Source: CAZOEL01 sp964578835 (lineage in GTDB: Bacteria > Desulfobacterota > Syntrophobacteria > Syntrophobacterales > Syntrophobacteraceae). Taken from it: a DNA stretch of 10,698 bases. The position numbers were made by a program, and so were the translations under genes. Within the stretch, counting starts at the first letter, position 1. Each line of letters begins with the position of its first letter. The DNA is taken from positions 1 through 10,698 of the forward strand of contig CAZOEL010000131.1 of the NCBI GenBank assembly GCA_964578835.1, in the 5' to 3' direction. Positions 1 to 6,063 of the stretch are shown here, piece by piece. The notes under the pieces are model-generated. The model saw nothing but the letters and a program-made list of their open reading frames with translations. It did not search any database and was not told the origin of the DNA.

Positions 1-169
1 AGCACGCGGACTCGGCGCCTATCGGGCAGGGCTTCATGTCCGCAGCCCTCTGGAAGGCTGTGTCAACGCCATCGGCTGCCGCCTTCTGGAGCATCTGAAT
101 CGTCGACTCGCAAGTGGTTAGATCGCGAAAATTGATCGGTTTTGATTTTTTTTCTTTTTCTTCCGACAT
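1..169 (-). CDS. cooS: Anaerobic carbon-monoxide dehydrogenase catalytic subunit, N-terminal part (cut by window edge)
   Basis: This is the first 56 codons of a gene that runs off the left edge. The protein begins MSEEKEKKSKPINF and then reads TTCESTIQMLQKAAADGVDT and RAADMKPCPIGAESAC. That is the characteristic start of CooS-type Ni-Fe-S CO dehydrogenases, which oxidise CO to CO2 or work in the reverse direction with acetyl-CoA synthase. Cys48 and Cys56 are eight residues apart, as are the two cysteines that hold the intersubunit D-cluster in characterised CooS enzymes. The B- and C-cluster ligands lie outside the window. The ATG is preceded by GAGGTG at a good ribosome-binding distance. A short lysine/glutamate-rich head precedes the conserved part. 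The gene lies downstream of a sigma-54 promoter and a two-component system on the same strand. Whether it is a stand-alone CooS or the CODH of an acetyl-CoA synthase complex cannot be judged from this fragment. Confidence 0.85.
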   Translation of the reverse strand, partial: MSEEKEKKSKPINFRDLTTCESTIQMLQKAAADGVDTAFQRAADMKPCPIGAESAC

Positions 170-244
170 GCTCACACCTCATTTCTTTGTTTGAGGATAT
201 CTCCTAAATCTATAGACAATTCAAAAATTACGTTTCAAAATAAA

Positions 245-261
245 GGCAAGAAGCATACCAG
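245..261 (-). promoter_or_regulatory. Sigma-54 (-24/-12) promoter for cooS
   Basis: On the minus strand the sequence reads CTGGTATGCTTCTTGCC. It has the invariant GG and GC of sigma-54 promoters exactly 10 bases apart, with the flanking CTGG and TTGC of the consensus. Expected transcription start is near 234, giving a leader of about 65 nt before the cooS ATG. A sigma-54 promoter needs an AAA+ activator, and one is encoded at 1562-2911. The motif match is seen directly; activity and the link to that activator are inferred. Confidence 0.75.
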
Positions 262-309
262 ATCCCACCAATCTTGAGCCTATGCGCAAATAGATTGCTC
301 TGGAACAGA

Positions 310-342
310 TGGAATCAGTCATTGATCATTCCAAAGTGGAAT
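310..342. promoter_or_regulatory. Palindromic upstream activator site, candidate binding site for the adjacent NtrC-type regulator
   Basis: A perfect inverted repeat ATTCCA-AAG-TGGAAT occupies 328-342. A further TGGAAT half-site sits at 310-315, and a near copy TGGAAC at 301-306. The palindrome is centred about 100 bp upstream of the predicted cooS start, the usual position for enhancer sites of sigma-54 activators, which bind through a C-terminal Fis-type HTH as dimers. Half-site multiplicity would suit cooperative binding. That the neighbouring regulator binds here is inference from position. Confidence 0.55.
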
Positions 343-378
343 ATGGCATGGCAAAATGGAAGGGTGGAGCCCTTGCCG

Positions 379-1536
379 CTACCCGATGGCAATCGATTTT
401 TTGCTCGTTGGAGCTGACGGGCAAGGAAGGAAGATTCTGAAGGTAGTATTCAAACCCGGGATGCTGGTCACGTCGATGCGGCCTCCCTGACTTTCGATTA
501 TTTGCTTGCTGATAGCCAAACCCAATCCCGAGCCCCCGGAGCGTTTGGTGTAGAACGGCTTGAAGATATGCGGCAGCTCATCGGATGGAATCCCGGGACC
601 GTTGTCCCGAACCAGAATCTCGACAGCATTCATCAAAAGCCTTGCCTCAAGGGTCAAAGCTCCCTTGCCGGCAAGCGACTGCAGTGCATTTATGCAGATA
701 TTCAACAGGGATTCTTTCATCTGATCGTAATCCAGAAGCCATACTGTGAGCCGCGGATCGACGACCGTCCTGATCTCGACATCGCCGGCAAGCTCCCGGT
801 CGGTTGAAATCAGAGCGCGGAGCTCATCCAGGAGAGACGGGATGTTTGCTTCGACCGGCCGCGGAGACCGGACTCGGGCGTAGGAAAGAAACTCAGAGAG
901 CTTGCGCTCGAGACGCATTACTTCTCTTTTGAGAATATCGAAGAGAGATTTCTGCTCTTCATCGGATGGACATGTTTTCTCTAATAGCTTGATCCCGGTG
1001 AGAATGGCCCCCAAAGGCGTGCGGACCTCATGAGCGAGGCCTGCCGAGATCTCGCCGAGAAGCGAAAGGCGCTCCTGGCGAAGAAGCTTTTCCGATTGCT
1101 CTGCGACCTTGGCTTCCAAAGTTTCAGAATACTCCTGGAGCTTGCCCTCAAGATTCTTTCTTACAGTAATATCCCTGAGGATATGGATGCGCGAAACCTC
1201 TCCATTCGGTTCATGCATCGGGGAAACAAGAGCTTCATAGACCTTTTGGGAGCCCGGGAACGTCCATTCGCGCCTGATCTCCGGACCGAACGAGCTCATG
1301 CTGTGCTGACACTCATTACAGGTAGGCTGGCCGTGTCCAAAAAACTCATGACAATAGAGCCCCTCCCCGTCTCCCATTTCATTGCGCAGGGCGCGGTTCA
1401 TGAACCTTATCCGGTAATCTCTCCCCACAATGTAGATGCCGTCGTCCATGCTGTCCAACATCGCCTTGAGCCGGTCGAGCTCAGCTGTAATCCTTTGTTG
1501 AGATCTCTTGACGACGGCTTTTTCTATCTTTGACAT
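379..1536 (-). CDS. Soluble PAS-domain sensor histidine kinase (NtrB-like)
   Basis: The product is a 385-residue kinase without a transmembrane segment, so it should be cytoplasmic. A PAS domain spans roughly residues 22-125 and contains an unusual cysteine set, Cys62, Cys73 and Cys76 (CHEFFGHGQPTCNEC). A coiled-coil-like linker follows (about 126-155). The dimerisation/phosphoacceptor region has the H-box AHEVRTPLG with His169. The ATPase domain shows the N box (NICINALQSL, 279-288), G1 (DNGPGIP, 311-317), F box (FKPFYT) and G2 (GSGLGL, 335-340). All catalytic motifs are intact. GGAG lies 8 bases before the ATG. The gene starts 25 bp after the stop of the response regulator gene, so the two are almost certainly cotranscribed and act as a phosphorelay pair. 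Signal sensed is unknown; the position next to cooS suggests redox state, CO or an associated metabolite, which is inference. A 5-bp stem (360-374) just past the stop is too weak to call a terminator. Confidence 0.93.
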   Translation of the reverse strand: MSKIEKAVVKRSQQRITAELDRLKAMLDSMDDGIYIVGRDYRIRFMNRALRNEMGDGEGLYCHEFFGHGQPTCNECQHSMSSFGPEIRREWTFPGSQKVYEALVSPMHEPNGEVSRIHILRDITVRKNLEGKLQEYSETLEAKVAEQSEKLLRQERLSLLGEISAGLAHEVRTPLGAILTGIKLLEKTCPSDEEQKSLFDILKREVMRLERKLSEFLSYARVRSPRPVEANIPSLLDELRALISTDRELAGDVEIRTVVDPRLTVWLLDYDQMKESLLNICINALQSLAGKGALTLEARLLMNAVEILVRDNGPGIPSDELPHIFKPFYTKRSGGSGLGLAISKQIIESQGGRIDVTSIPGLNTTFRIFLPCPSAPTSKKSIAIG

Positions 1537-1561
1537 CCTTTATTCTCCAATGCTGCGAGCT

Positions 1562-2911
1562 TCAGGCGATCCCATATTTCTTAAGCTTTCTCCAAAGAGT
1601 GTTGTAGCCGATGCCAAGAACTTCCGCAGCCCTCGTCTTATTGTTGTCACAATGAGAGAGCACGGCGAGTATATGCCGTCTTTCGACCTCATCCAAAGGA
1701 ATCAATACTGATTCCGAGTTGGACTCAGTCTGGCTGGAAACCTGAAAACAGCCCTCGAGCATCAGATCCCTCGCATCGATATGGCGGCCTTTGTTGAAAA
1801 TCAAAGCCCGTTCCAACGAGTTTTCCAGCTCTCGCACGTTCCCCGGCCACCCATATTCAAGGAGTCTTGCTCTTGCAGCTTCGGTGAGGATGGGAGTGCG
1901 TCTTCCCATGCGGTTGCTCAACCGTTCCAGAAAACTCTCGGCGAGCGGCAGAATGTCTTCGCGCCGGTCGCGAAGAGGAGGCAGATAAAGAGGAATCACC
2001 TTGATGCGAAAGAAAAGATCCTGCCGAAAGCGGCCTTCTCGGACAAGACCGGTAATATCCTGATTGCTGGCCGCAATTATTCTCACATCGACATCAACCT
2101 CGCGGGCCTCTCCAATGCGGCGGATGCGATGCTCCTGCAGGACTCGCAATAATTTCACCTGAAACGAAAGGGAGATCTCCCCTATTTCGTCGAGAAAAAG
2201 GGTTCCTTTGTCGGCAGCTTCAAAGAGCCCCTTCCGGTCCTTATGCGCTCCCGTGAAGGAACCTCTTCTGTGGCCGAAAAGCTCGCTTTCCAACAAACTT
2301 TCCAACATGGCCCCGCAGTTGATCCCAATGAAAGGCCCGGCAGATCTCTTGCTTTGCTGATGAATCAATTTAGCCATCAATTCCTTGCCGGTCCCACTCT
2401 CGCCTTCTATCAAGACGGTGGAATCGCTTGCGGCAATCGCTCCGATAGCATCCAGGATCTGCTGCATGAGCTCGCTTGCGGCAACTATTCCGTTAAGCCC
2501 CGCCTCTTTCGCAAATTGGCTCTTTAGAGTCGCAACCTCCCTACGGAGCTTCTGACGCTCGACGGCCTTGTTGATGACCCTAATCAGATTATCGGGATCC
2601 ACGGGTTTGGTGAGAAAGTCGTAAGCGCCTTCTTTCATGGCCATCACAGCAGCATCGACAGAACCGTAGCCGGTAATGACAATCACTTCGGCGCCGGGCT
2701 GCAGTTCACGAGCATCCTTTAGGACGTCCATGCCATTCTCTTCTGCAAGGCGTAAGTCCGTCACCACAACATCATAGGGCTCCCTCTTCAACTGGACCAG
2801 CGCTCGGCTGCGATCCGGAACACAGACAATCTCAAAGCCTTCTCGCTGCAAATAGAGGCTTTGAGTCAGCCGCAACGCTTCATCATCTTCAACAAGAAGC
2901 ACTCTGCTCAT
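1562..2911 (-). CDS. NtrC-family sigma-54-dependent response regulator
   Basis: The 449-residue protein has the three standard parts. The receiver domain (1-120) has the acidic pair E8-D9-D10, phosphoacceptor Asp52, Thr80 and Lys102. The AAA+ sigma-54 interaction domain (about 140-375) has Walker A GESGTGKE (170-177), Walker B LFLDE (Asp241-Glu242) and the sensor region GWPGNVRELEN (354-364). The Fis-type HTH (about 410-446) includes TRAAEVLGIGYNTLWRKLKK. The sigma-54 contact loop reads GSFTGA (217-222) where GAFTGA is usual. Length and order match the NtrC/ZraR class. Phosphorylated, it should drive open-complex formation at sigma-54 promoters; the nearest one found is in front of cooS at 245-261. 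The ATG gives the canonical MSRVLLVEDDE start, but only a weak AAAGG lies 11 bases upstream, so translation initiation may be modest. It is the first gene of the operon with the kinase. Confidence 0.95.
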   Translation of the reverse strand: MSRVLLVEDDEALRLTQSLYLQREGFEIVCVPDRSRALVQLKREPYDVVVTDLRLAEENGMDVLKDARELQPGAEVIVITGYGSVDAAVMAMKEGAYDFLTKPVDPDNLIRVINKAVERQKLRREVATLKSQFAKEAGLNGIVAASELMQQILDAIGAIAASDSTVLIEGESGTGKELMAKLIHQQSKRSAGPFIGINCGAMLESLLESELFGHRRGSFTGAHKDRKGLFEAADKGTLFLDEIGEISLSFQVKLLRVLQEHRIRRIGEAREVDVDVRIIAASNQDITGLVREGRFRQDLFFRIKVIPLYLPPLRDRREDILPLAESFLERLSNRMGRRTPILTEAARARLLEYGWPGNVRELENSLERALIFNKGRHIDARDLMLEGCFQVSSQTESNSESVLIPLDEVERRHILAVLSHCDNNKTRAAEVLGIGYNTLWRKLKKYGIA

Positions 2912-3092
2912 CTATCAGATAGCCTTTTCACAATGCTTTCCCTATAAAAGCGCGACTTCCTCGGATACTTATTATGACTCAATTAAATATTGAAGACCAC
3001 GATATCAATGTGAGGCGGAAAAGATTTGCACCCTGCTTTAAGGATGCAATTTACCGCAAAAGGCTTTATCTACCACCTTGAAAGCAGAAAAC
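2912..3092. other. Gene-free upstream region of the two-component operon
   Basis: I see no convincing gene here. The stretch around 2970-3010 is AT-rich and contains TCAAT-N5-ATTGA (2979-2993), followed by a third TCAAT at 3005-3009. On the minus strand this includes a possible -35 (TTGATA, 3003-3008), but no good -10 at 16-18 bases. The promoter of the response regulator/kinase operon is expected in this interval. The reading frames that cross it have no recognisable protein character. Confidence 0.4.
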
Positions 3093-3113
3093 GGAAAGCA
3101 TATAGTGCTTTCC
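3093..3113. repeat. Perfect 8-bp stem-loop GGAAAGCA/TGCTTTCC
   Basis: GGAAAGCA-TATAG-TGCTTTCC forms an 8-bp stem with a 5-base loop. On the minus strand it is followed by GTTTTCTG, a poor U-tract. The same TGCTTTCC word occurs again at 2934-2941, just upstream of the response regulator start. It could be a weak terminator, a dyad operator, or part of a longer repeat-derived segment with the palindromic element at 3194. Confidence 0.45.
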
Positions 3114-3193
3114 CGATTCTGATTCGCTACGCGCGGAGCCTCTTTTTCGAAGATGCAGACAAAATCGAGGGCTATTCCGCTTCGCCAAAAAAA

Positions 3194-3286
3194 TTGTTGG
3201 CGCGCATAAGGGTTGGGGTGTCCCGTTAGCCCTGAGGCATCGAAGCACGATCGGGTGGCGTATCCCAACCCTTTGCGCGCCAACAA
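3194..3286. repeat. 93-bp long imperfect palindrome (MITE/REP-like intergenic element)
   Basis: The left arm (3194-3217, beginning TTGTTGGCGCGCA and ending AGGGTTGGG) pairs with the right arm (3264-3286, beginning CCCAACCCT and ending TGCGCGCCAACAA). There is a single one-base bulge, and 23 bases pair. The 46-base centre has a short inner stem (CCCG with CGGG). The ends are clean and the element lies between genes, as expected for a non-autonomous palindromic repeat family. It does not look like a simple terminator because no U-tract is immediately attached on the plus strand. It may fold as a cruciform or strong RNA hairpin. Open reading frames that cross it look spurious. Confidence 0.75.
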
Positions 3287-3296
3287 AAATTTCCAC

Positions 3297-3341
3297 ACTC
3301 GGACATGCTCTCCAGCGTCCTGAGAGTGATGATAACCGAGT
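3297..3341 (+). promoter_or_regulatory. Structured leader upstream of rpe
   Basis: ACTCGG (3297-3302) and CCGAGT (3336-3341) are perfect complements. They enclose a second, bulged stem (CTCTCCAG with CTGAGAG, about 3308-3326). The structure ends five bases before the rpe ribosome-binding site GGAG (3346-3349). It may modulate translation or be a by-product of composition. I recognise no riboswitch class in it, and I found no convincing -35/-10 pair for rpe. Confidence 0.25.
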
Positions 3342-3354
3342 TCATGGAGAAGAG

Positions 3355-4008
3355 ATGAAATTACTTTCCGCTTCAATTTTATCCGCCGATTTCGGCAGGC
3401 TTGCAGAAGAAGTCAAAGCAGTGGAGCTTGCGGGGGCCGATTGGATTCACGTTGACGTCATGGACGGCCATTTCGTTCCCAATATTACCATCGGGCCGGA
3501 CGTGGTTCGCGCCATCCGAAAAGTCACGACGCTGCCATTGGACGTCCACTTAATGATCGATGCGCCCGAGCGCTTTCTTAAGGAGTTTGTCGAGGCAGGC
3601 GCAGATTGGCTATGCATCCATGTGGAAGCAACCCGTCATTTGCACCGGGCCATACAGAGCATGAAGGAGCTCGGGGTGCGCGCGGCAGTGGCATTGAACC
3701 CCGCTACGCCTCTCATAAGCGTCGAGTCGGTGCTTGACGACCTCGACATGGTTCTCCTCATGACCGTAAACCCGGGCTTCGGAGGCCAGAAGTTCATCAC
3801 GTCCGTTCTTCCCAAGATCCGCCATTGTAGGGAATTAATCGATCAGACGGGGCTTTCCGCGTTGATCCAGGTAGACGGAGGAGTAGCCAAAGGAACCATC
3901 GATGAGCTCATGAGCGCCGGAGTGGATATTTTTGTCGCCGGCTCGGCTGTTTTCAAGGGCTCGGATTACCAGGAGAACGTTAGAGCGCTCAAAACGCGAA
4001 TGGCATAA
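3355..4008 (+). CDS. rpe: Ribulose-phosphate 3-epimerase
   Basis: This enzyme interconverts D-ribulose 5-phosphate and D-xylulose 5-phosphate in the cytoplasm (non-oxidative pentose phosphate pathway). The 217-residue product has the full family length and TIM-barrel signatures. They are SILSADFGRL (7-16), the metal/catalytic HVDVMDGHFVPN (32-43; His32 and Asp34), DVHLM with His65, VNPGFGGQKF (138-147) in the phosphate loop region, QVDGG with the second catalytic Asp174, and the phosphate-binding AGSAVF (195-200). No key residue is missing. The start is fixed by GGAG five bases upstream and by the conserved MKLLSASILSADF beginning. It is transcribed alone on the plus strand and converges on the methyltransferase pair, with a shared hairpin terminator between them. 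Confidence 0.97.
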   Translation: MKLLSASILSADFGRLAEEVKAVELAGADWIHVDVMDGHFVPNITIGPDVVRAIRKVTTLPLDVHLMIDAPERFLKEFVEAGADWLCIHVEATRHLHRAIQSMKELGVRAAVALNPATPLISVESVLDDLDMVLLMTVNPGFGGQKFITSVLPKIRHCRELIDQTGLSALIQVDGGVAKGTIDELMSAGVDIFVAGSAVFKGSDYQENVRALKTRMA

Positions 4009-4030
4009 CAAGAGAAACTCGAAAAATGGT

Positions 4031-4056
4031 GAGGATGAAGAAATCGCTTCATCCTC
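4031..4056. terminator. Intrinsic terminator between convergent genes
   Basis: GAGGATGAAG-AAATCG-CTTCATCCTC is a perfect 10-bp stem with a 6-base loop between the rpe stop and the stop of the minus-strand methyltransferase. On the minus strand it is followed by ACCATTTTTCG, giving a U-tract after a short offset, so it suits the minus-strand operon best. On the plus strand there is no U-tract, but it may still reduce read-through from rpe. Confidence 0.7.
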
Positions 4057-4064
4057 TCTGCGCA

Positions 4065-4661
4065 TCAGCCCTTCCTTATGAGCACAGCCAGAATTCCTAC
4101 CATCTTCACCTCGAAAGAGTCTTTTATCGATAAGCGGGAGGCTTCCAACGCGTCTCTCAGATCAGCGCTCGTAAAACGATCTTCCGTAGGATGCAAAAGG
4201 ATATGCTTTGTAATGAAGTTTTGATAAAGAGAAGGATAAAGCTCTTCAAGATAATAGACGCCTCCGACCTTCAACACGCGAGCGATCTCCCTTAGCGCCG
4301 CTCGCCAGTCCGGAATATGGTGCAGGACCCCGAAACCGAAAACGGCGTCCATAACAGCGTCTCTGTACGGCAGGTTCAAAGCGTCCGCCGCATACATGGA
4401 AATTTTGTTTTTGCTGGAGGCGGGCAAATATTTGTCAGCCCTTCGTATCATATCCGCGTCCAAATCCATGGCGTGCAGCACGGCAGGCTCAAACTCGTCA
4501 AGCACGAGCCCGGCCCCGGCGCCGCGGCCACAGCCCACTTCGAGGATAGTCGAACCGGGCGCCAACGGCAGCACGCTCTTCATCCAGCGGATCTCGAAAC
4601 CTTGTTCGATAACCCGGACCGGATTATTCACAACCCATCGCTCGGCCCAATTCAGTTTCAT
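4065..4661 (-). CDS. Class I SAM-dependent methyltransferase, small (Methyltransf_11 type)
   Basis: The 198-residue protein has a Rossmann-fold methyltransferase core. Motif I is ILEVGCGRGAGAG (39-51), an acidic residue sits at the end of strand 2 (Asp66 in HAMDLDADM), AADALNLPYRD (91-101) matches the adenine contact region, and FGFGVLHHIPDW (108-119) plus REIARVLKVGG follow as motif II/III. The substrate cannot be told from sequence. GGAGAGG precedes the ATG, and only 10 bp separate it from the ubiE/menG stop, so it is cotranscribed with a quinone methyltransferase. A role in lipid-quinone or membrane-lipid modification is possible but is inference from context. The N-terminal MKLNWAERWVVNNPVR looks natural and fits the Shine-Dalgarno. 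Confidence 0.9.
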   Translation of the reverse strand: MKLNWAERWVVNNPVRVIEQGFEIRWMKSVLPLAPGSTILEVGCGRGAGAGLVLDEFEPAVLHAMDLDADMIRRADKYLPASSKNKISMYAADALNLPYRDAVMDAVFGFGVLHHIPDWRAALREIARVLKVGGVYYLEELYPSLYQNFITKHILLHPTEDRFTSADLRDALEASRLSIKDSFEVKMVGILAVLIRKG

Positions 4662-4671
4662 CGACCTCTCC

Positions 4672-5469
4672 TCACGCCTTGACTCCTACATGGACTACGG
4701 CAATCCCATTAGTCAATCTGCGATATCTAACTTGCGAAAAGCCTATCTCTTCGAGAATCCCCTTGAGCTCCTCGGGCCCGGGAAACAGGCGGATGGATTC
4801 CGGAAGATATGTGTACGCATGTCGACAACCGGCCAGCAGCGTGCCGAATGCGGGCATGATATAAAAAGAATAGAAATCGTACAGGCTTCGGAACCAGGGC
4901 GTTACCGGTTCTGAAAATTCAAGGCACATCAGCTTGCCGCCGGGCTTCAAGACTCGGTGCATTTCTTCGAAGCCTTCCCGCATATGAGTAAGATTCCGAA
5001 TTCCGAATCCCACCATAGCGGCGTCGAAGCTTTCATCCGCGAACGAAATCCGCTCCGCATCGCCTTGAGTATACTGAATCGTTCGCCCTAAAGGGGAGGA
5101 AACAACCTTGGGTCTACCCGCCAACATCATCGCCCAGTTGATGTCGTACAGGACAATCCCGCCGGAAGCGCCGACATCCCGGGCTGCAAGGAGAGAAAGG
5201 TCCGCCGTGCCGCCGCAGACATCCAGCACCCTATCGCCCTCTTTTAGATCCATCATGCCGACAGCGATTCGCTTCCAGGCATAATGGACGCCAAGGCTGA
5301 GCAGGGTGTTCATGAAATCATATTTATGCGCAACAGTATTAAAGTGGCGACGAACCCAATTTACTTTTTCATCCTCAGGAACTTTGAGAAAGCCAAAGTC
5401 AGCCATTCCTTCCGAGGATGAAGCGCATTCGGGCGTTTGTTCCGGACGCACGCATGTTTCGGGCTGCAT
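4672..5469 (-). CDS. ubiE: Demethylmenaquinone/ubiquinone C-methyltransferase UbiE/MenG
   Basis: This SAM-dependent enzyme methylates the quinone ring in the last step of menaquinone synthesis (and a step of ubiquinone synthesis in other bacteria). Anaerobes of this type use menaquinone, so the MenG role is the likely one. The protein has 265 residues. Family marks are AHKYDFMNTLLSLGVHYAWK (47-66), motif I LDVCGGTADLSLL (82-94), the GFGIRNL signature (154-160), RVLKPGGKLMCLEF (172-185) and FYSFYIMPAFG near 199-209. The first ~24 residues form a variable extension. ATG at 5469 has AGGAATCTC just before it, while the alternative Met22 has a purine run only directly abutting the start, so the long form is preferred. 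It lies 168 bp after rpmB on the same strand and 10 bp before a second methyltransferase. Confidence 0.95.
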   Translation of the reverse strand: MQPETCVRPEQTPECASSSEGMADFGFLKVPEDEKVNWVRRHFNTVAHKYDFMNTLLSLGVHYAWKRIAVGMMDLKEGDRVLDVCGGTADLSLLAARDVGASGGIVLYDINWAMMLAGRPKVVSSPLGRTIQYTQGDAERISFADESFDAAMVGFGIRNLTHMREGFEEMHRVLKPGGKLMCLEFSEPVTPWFRSLYDFYSFYIMPAFGTLLAGCRHAYTYLPESIRLFPGPEELKGILEEIGFSQVRYRRLTNGIAVVHVGVKA

Positions 5470-5491
5470 GAGATTCCTATCGGCTGCTTAG

Positions 5492-5519
5492 GAACAGAGG
5501 CCGACATGGACCTCTGTTC
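5492..5519. terminator. Perfect 9-bp hairpin between rpmB and ubiE
   Basis: GAACAGAGG-N10-CCTCTGTTC forms an uninterrupted 9-bp stem with a 10-base loop, 22 bases before the ubiE/menG start on the minus strand. No U-tract follows on either strand. It could end or attenuate rpmB transcription, protect the downstream message, or be a leader structure for ubiE. Confidence 0.45.
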
Positions 5520-5637
5520 TCGATATTGAAATCCGGACAAAGAGGGCTGGCCCACACCAACCACGCACGGAGCGCCATCGCGATGCCAGTGTCCGGCTCG
5601 ACGGAAATGACAGCGGGATTATTTCTCGACCGAGAGA

Positions 5638-5832
5638 TCAAGCAGGCTTGGCTACGAGGCCCGAACGAATGCAGCGGGTGCAGACGCGAACGCGACGAAC
5701 GGAGCCGTCTTTTCCCACATGGCGAACCGACTGCAGGTTGGGATACCATACGCGTTTGGTTTTATTGTTTGCATGGCTTACGTTGTTGCCTACCTGAGGC
5801 GTTTTTCCGCAGAATTCACATTTCCGGCTCAT
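5638..5832 (-). CDS. rpmB: 50S ribosomal protein L28, zinc-binding (C+) form
   Basis: The 64-residue protein of the large ribosomal subunit begins MSRKCEFCGKTPQVGNNVSH, continues KTKRVWYPNLQSVR and ends with RVCTRCIRSGLVAKPA, the usual L28 layout. Cys5/Cys8 and Cys51/Cys54 form two CxxC knuckles of a zinc ribbon, so this is the zinc-dependent variant. Some bacteria keep a second cysteine-free copy used under zinc limitation; none is seen in this window. The best Shine-Dalgarno (AAGGA) lies 11 bases before the ATG, rather far, with a tiny out-of-frame ATGAAGTCATGA overlapping the start. Length and start match the family. It is divergent from gspA, separated by about 300 bp of non-coding DNA. 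Confidence 0.96.
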   Translation of the reverse strand: MSRKCEFCGKTPQVGNNVSHANNKTKRVWYPNLQSVRHVGKDGSVRRVRVCTRCIRSGLVAKPA

Positions 5833-5859
5833 GACTTCATCTATCCTTTCCTTATATGC

Positions 5860-5938
5860 TTTCTCAATATATTCCCGACATTTGGGATATCACATCCGCA
5901 CAGAATGAGCGAAATCAATTATTTACCATATTGAGAAA
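5860..5938. repeat. Spaced 11-bp inverted repeat in the rpmB/gspA divergent region
   Basis: TTTCTCAATAT (5860-5870) and ATATTGAGAAA (5928-5938) are perfect complements 57 bp apart. They sit just upstream of rpmB, bracketing the place where its promoter should lie (a TATATT on the minus strand overlaps the left copy). This is an AT-rich dyad that could serve a regulator of rpmB. The rest of 5939-6063 holds no gene or motif I can support. Confidence 0.4.
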
Positions 5939-6063
5939 ACCACGGCAAGTCATTTTCTCATGGGTCGCTGTCTCTTTCTACTCGAATCATTTCCTCTCTT
6001 TCAAATGGGACGACATCCATGCGGGAATGGTCGCGACATTCATTACCCGGCATCAGTTTGGGC

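Noticed and set aside
360..374. Terminator after the histidine kinase gene
   Set aside because: The stem is only five base pairs and lacks a U-tract, so read-through into the cooS leader cannot be excluded.
3026..3229. 67-codon plus-strand frame ending inside the palindrome
   Set aside because: No ribosome-binding site or family resemblance, and its end is supplied by the repeat arm.
3038..3376. 112-codon minus-strand frame opposite the rpe leader
   Set aside because: It crosses the long palindrome and overlaps the rpe start. The peptide has no domain character, and much of it is translation of the repeat.
5576..5585. CATCGCGATG palindrome upstream of ubiE
   Set aside because: Ten-base palindromes of this kind are expected by chance, and no promoter element or second copy accompanies it.
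5477..5749. Minus-strand 90-codon frame between rpmB and ubiE
   Set aside because: It overlaps rpmB in another frame, is rich in Arg/Ser/Pro as expected of an out-of-frame shadow, and has no start signal.
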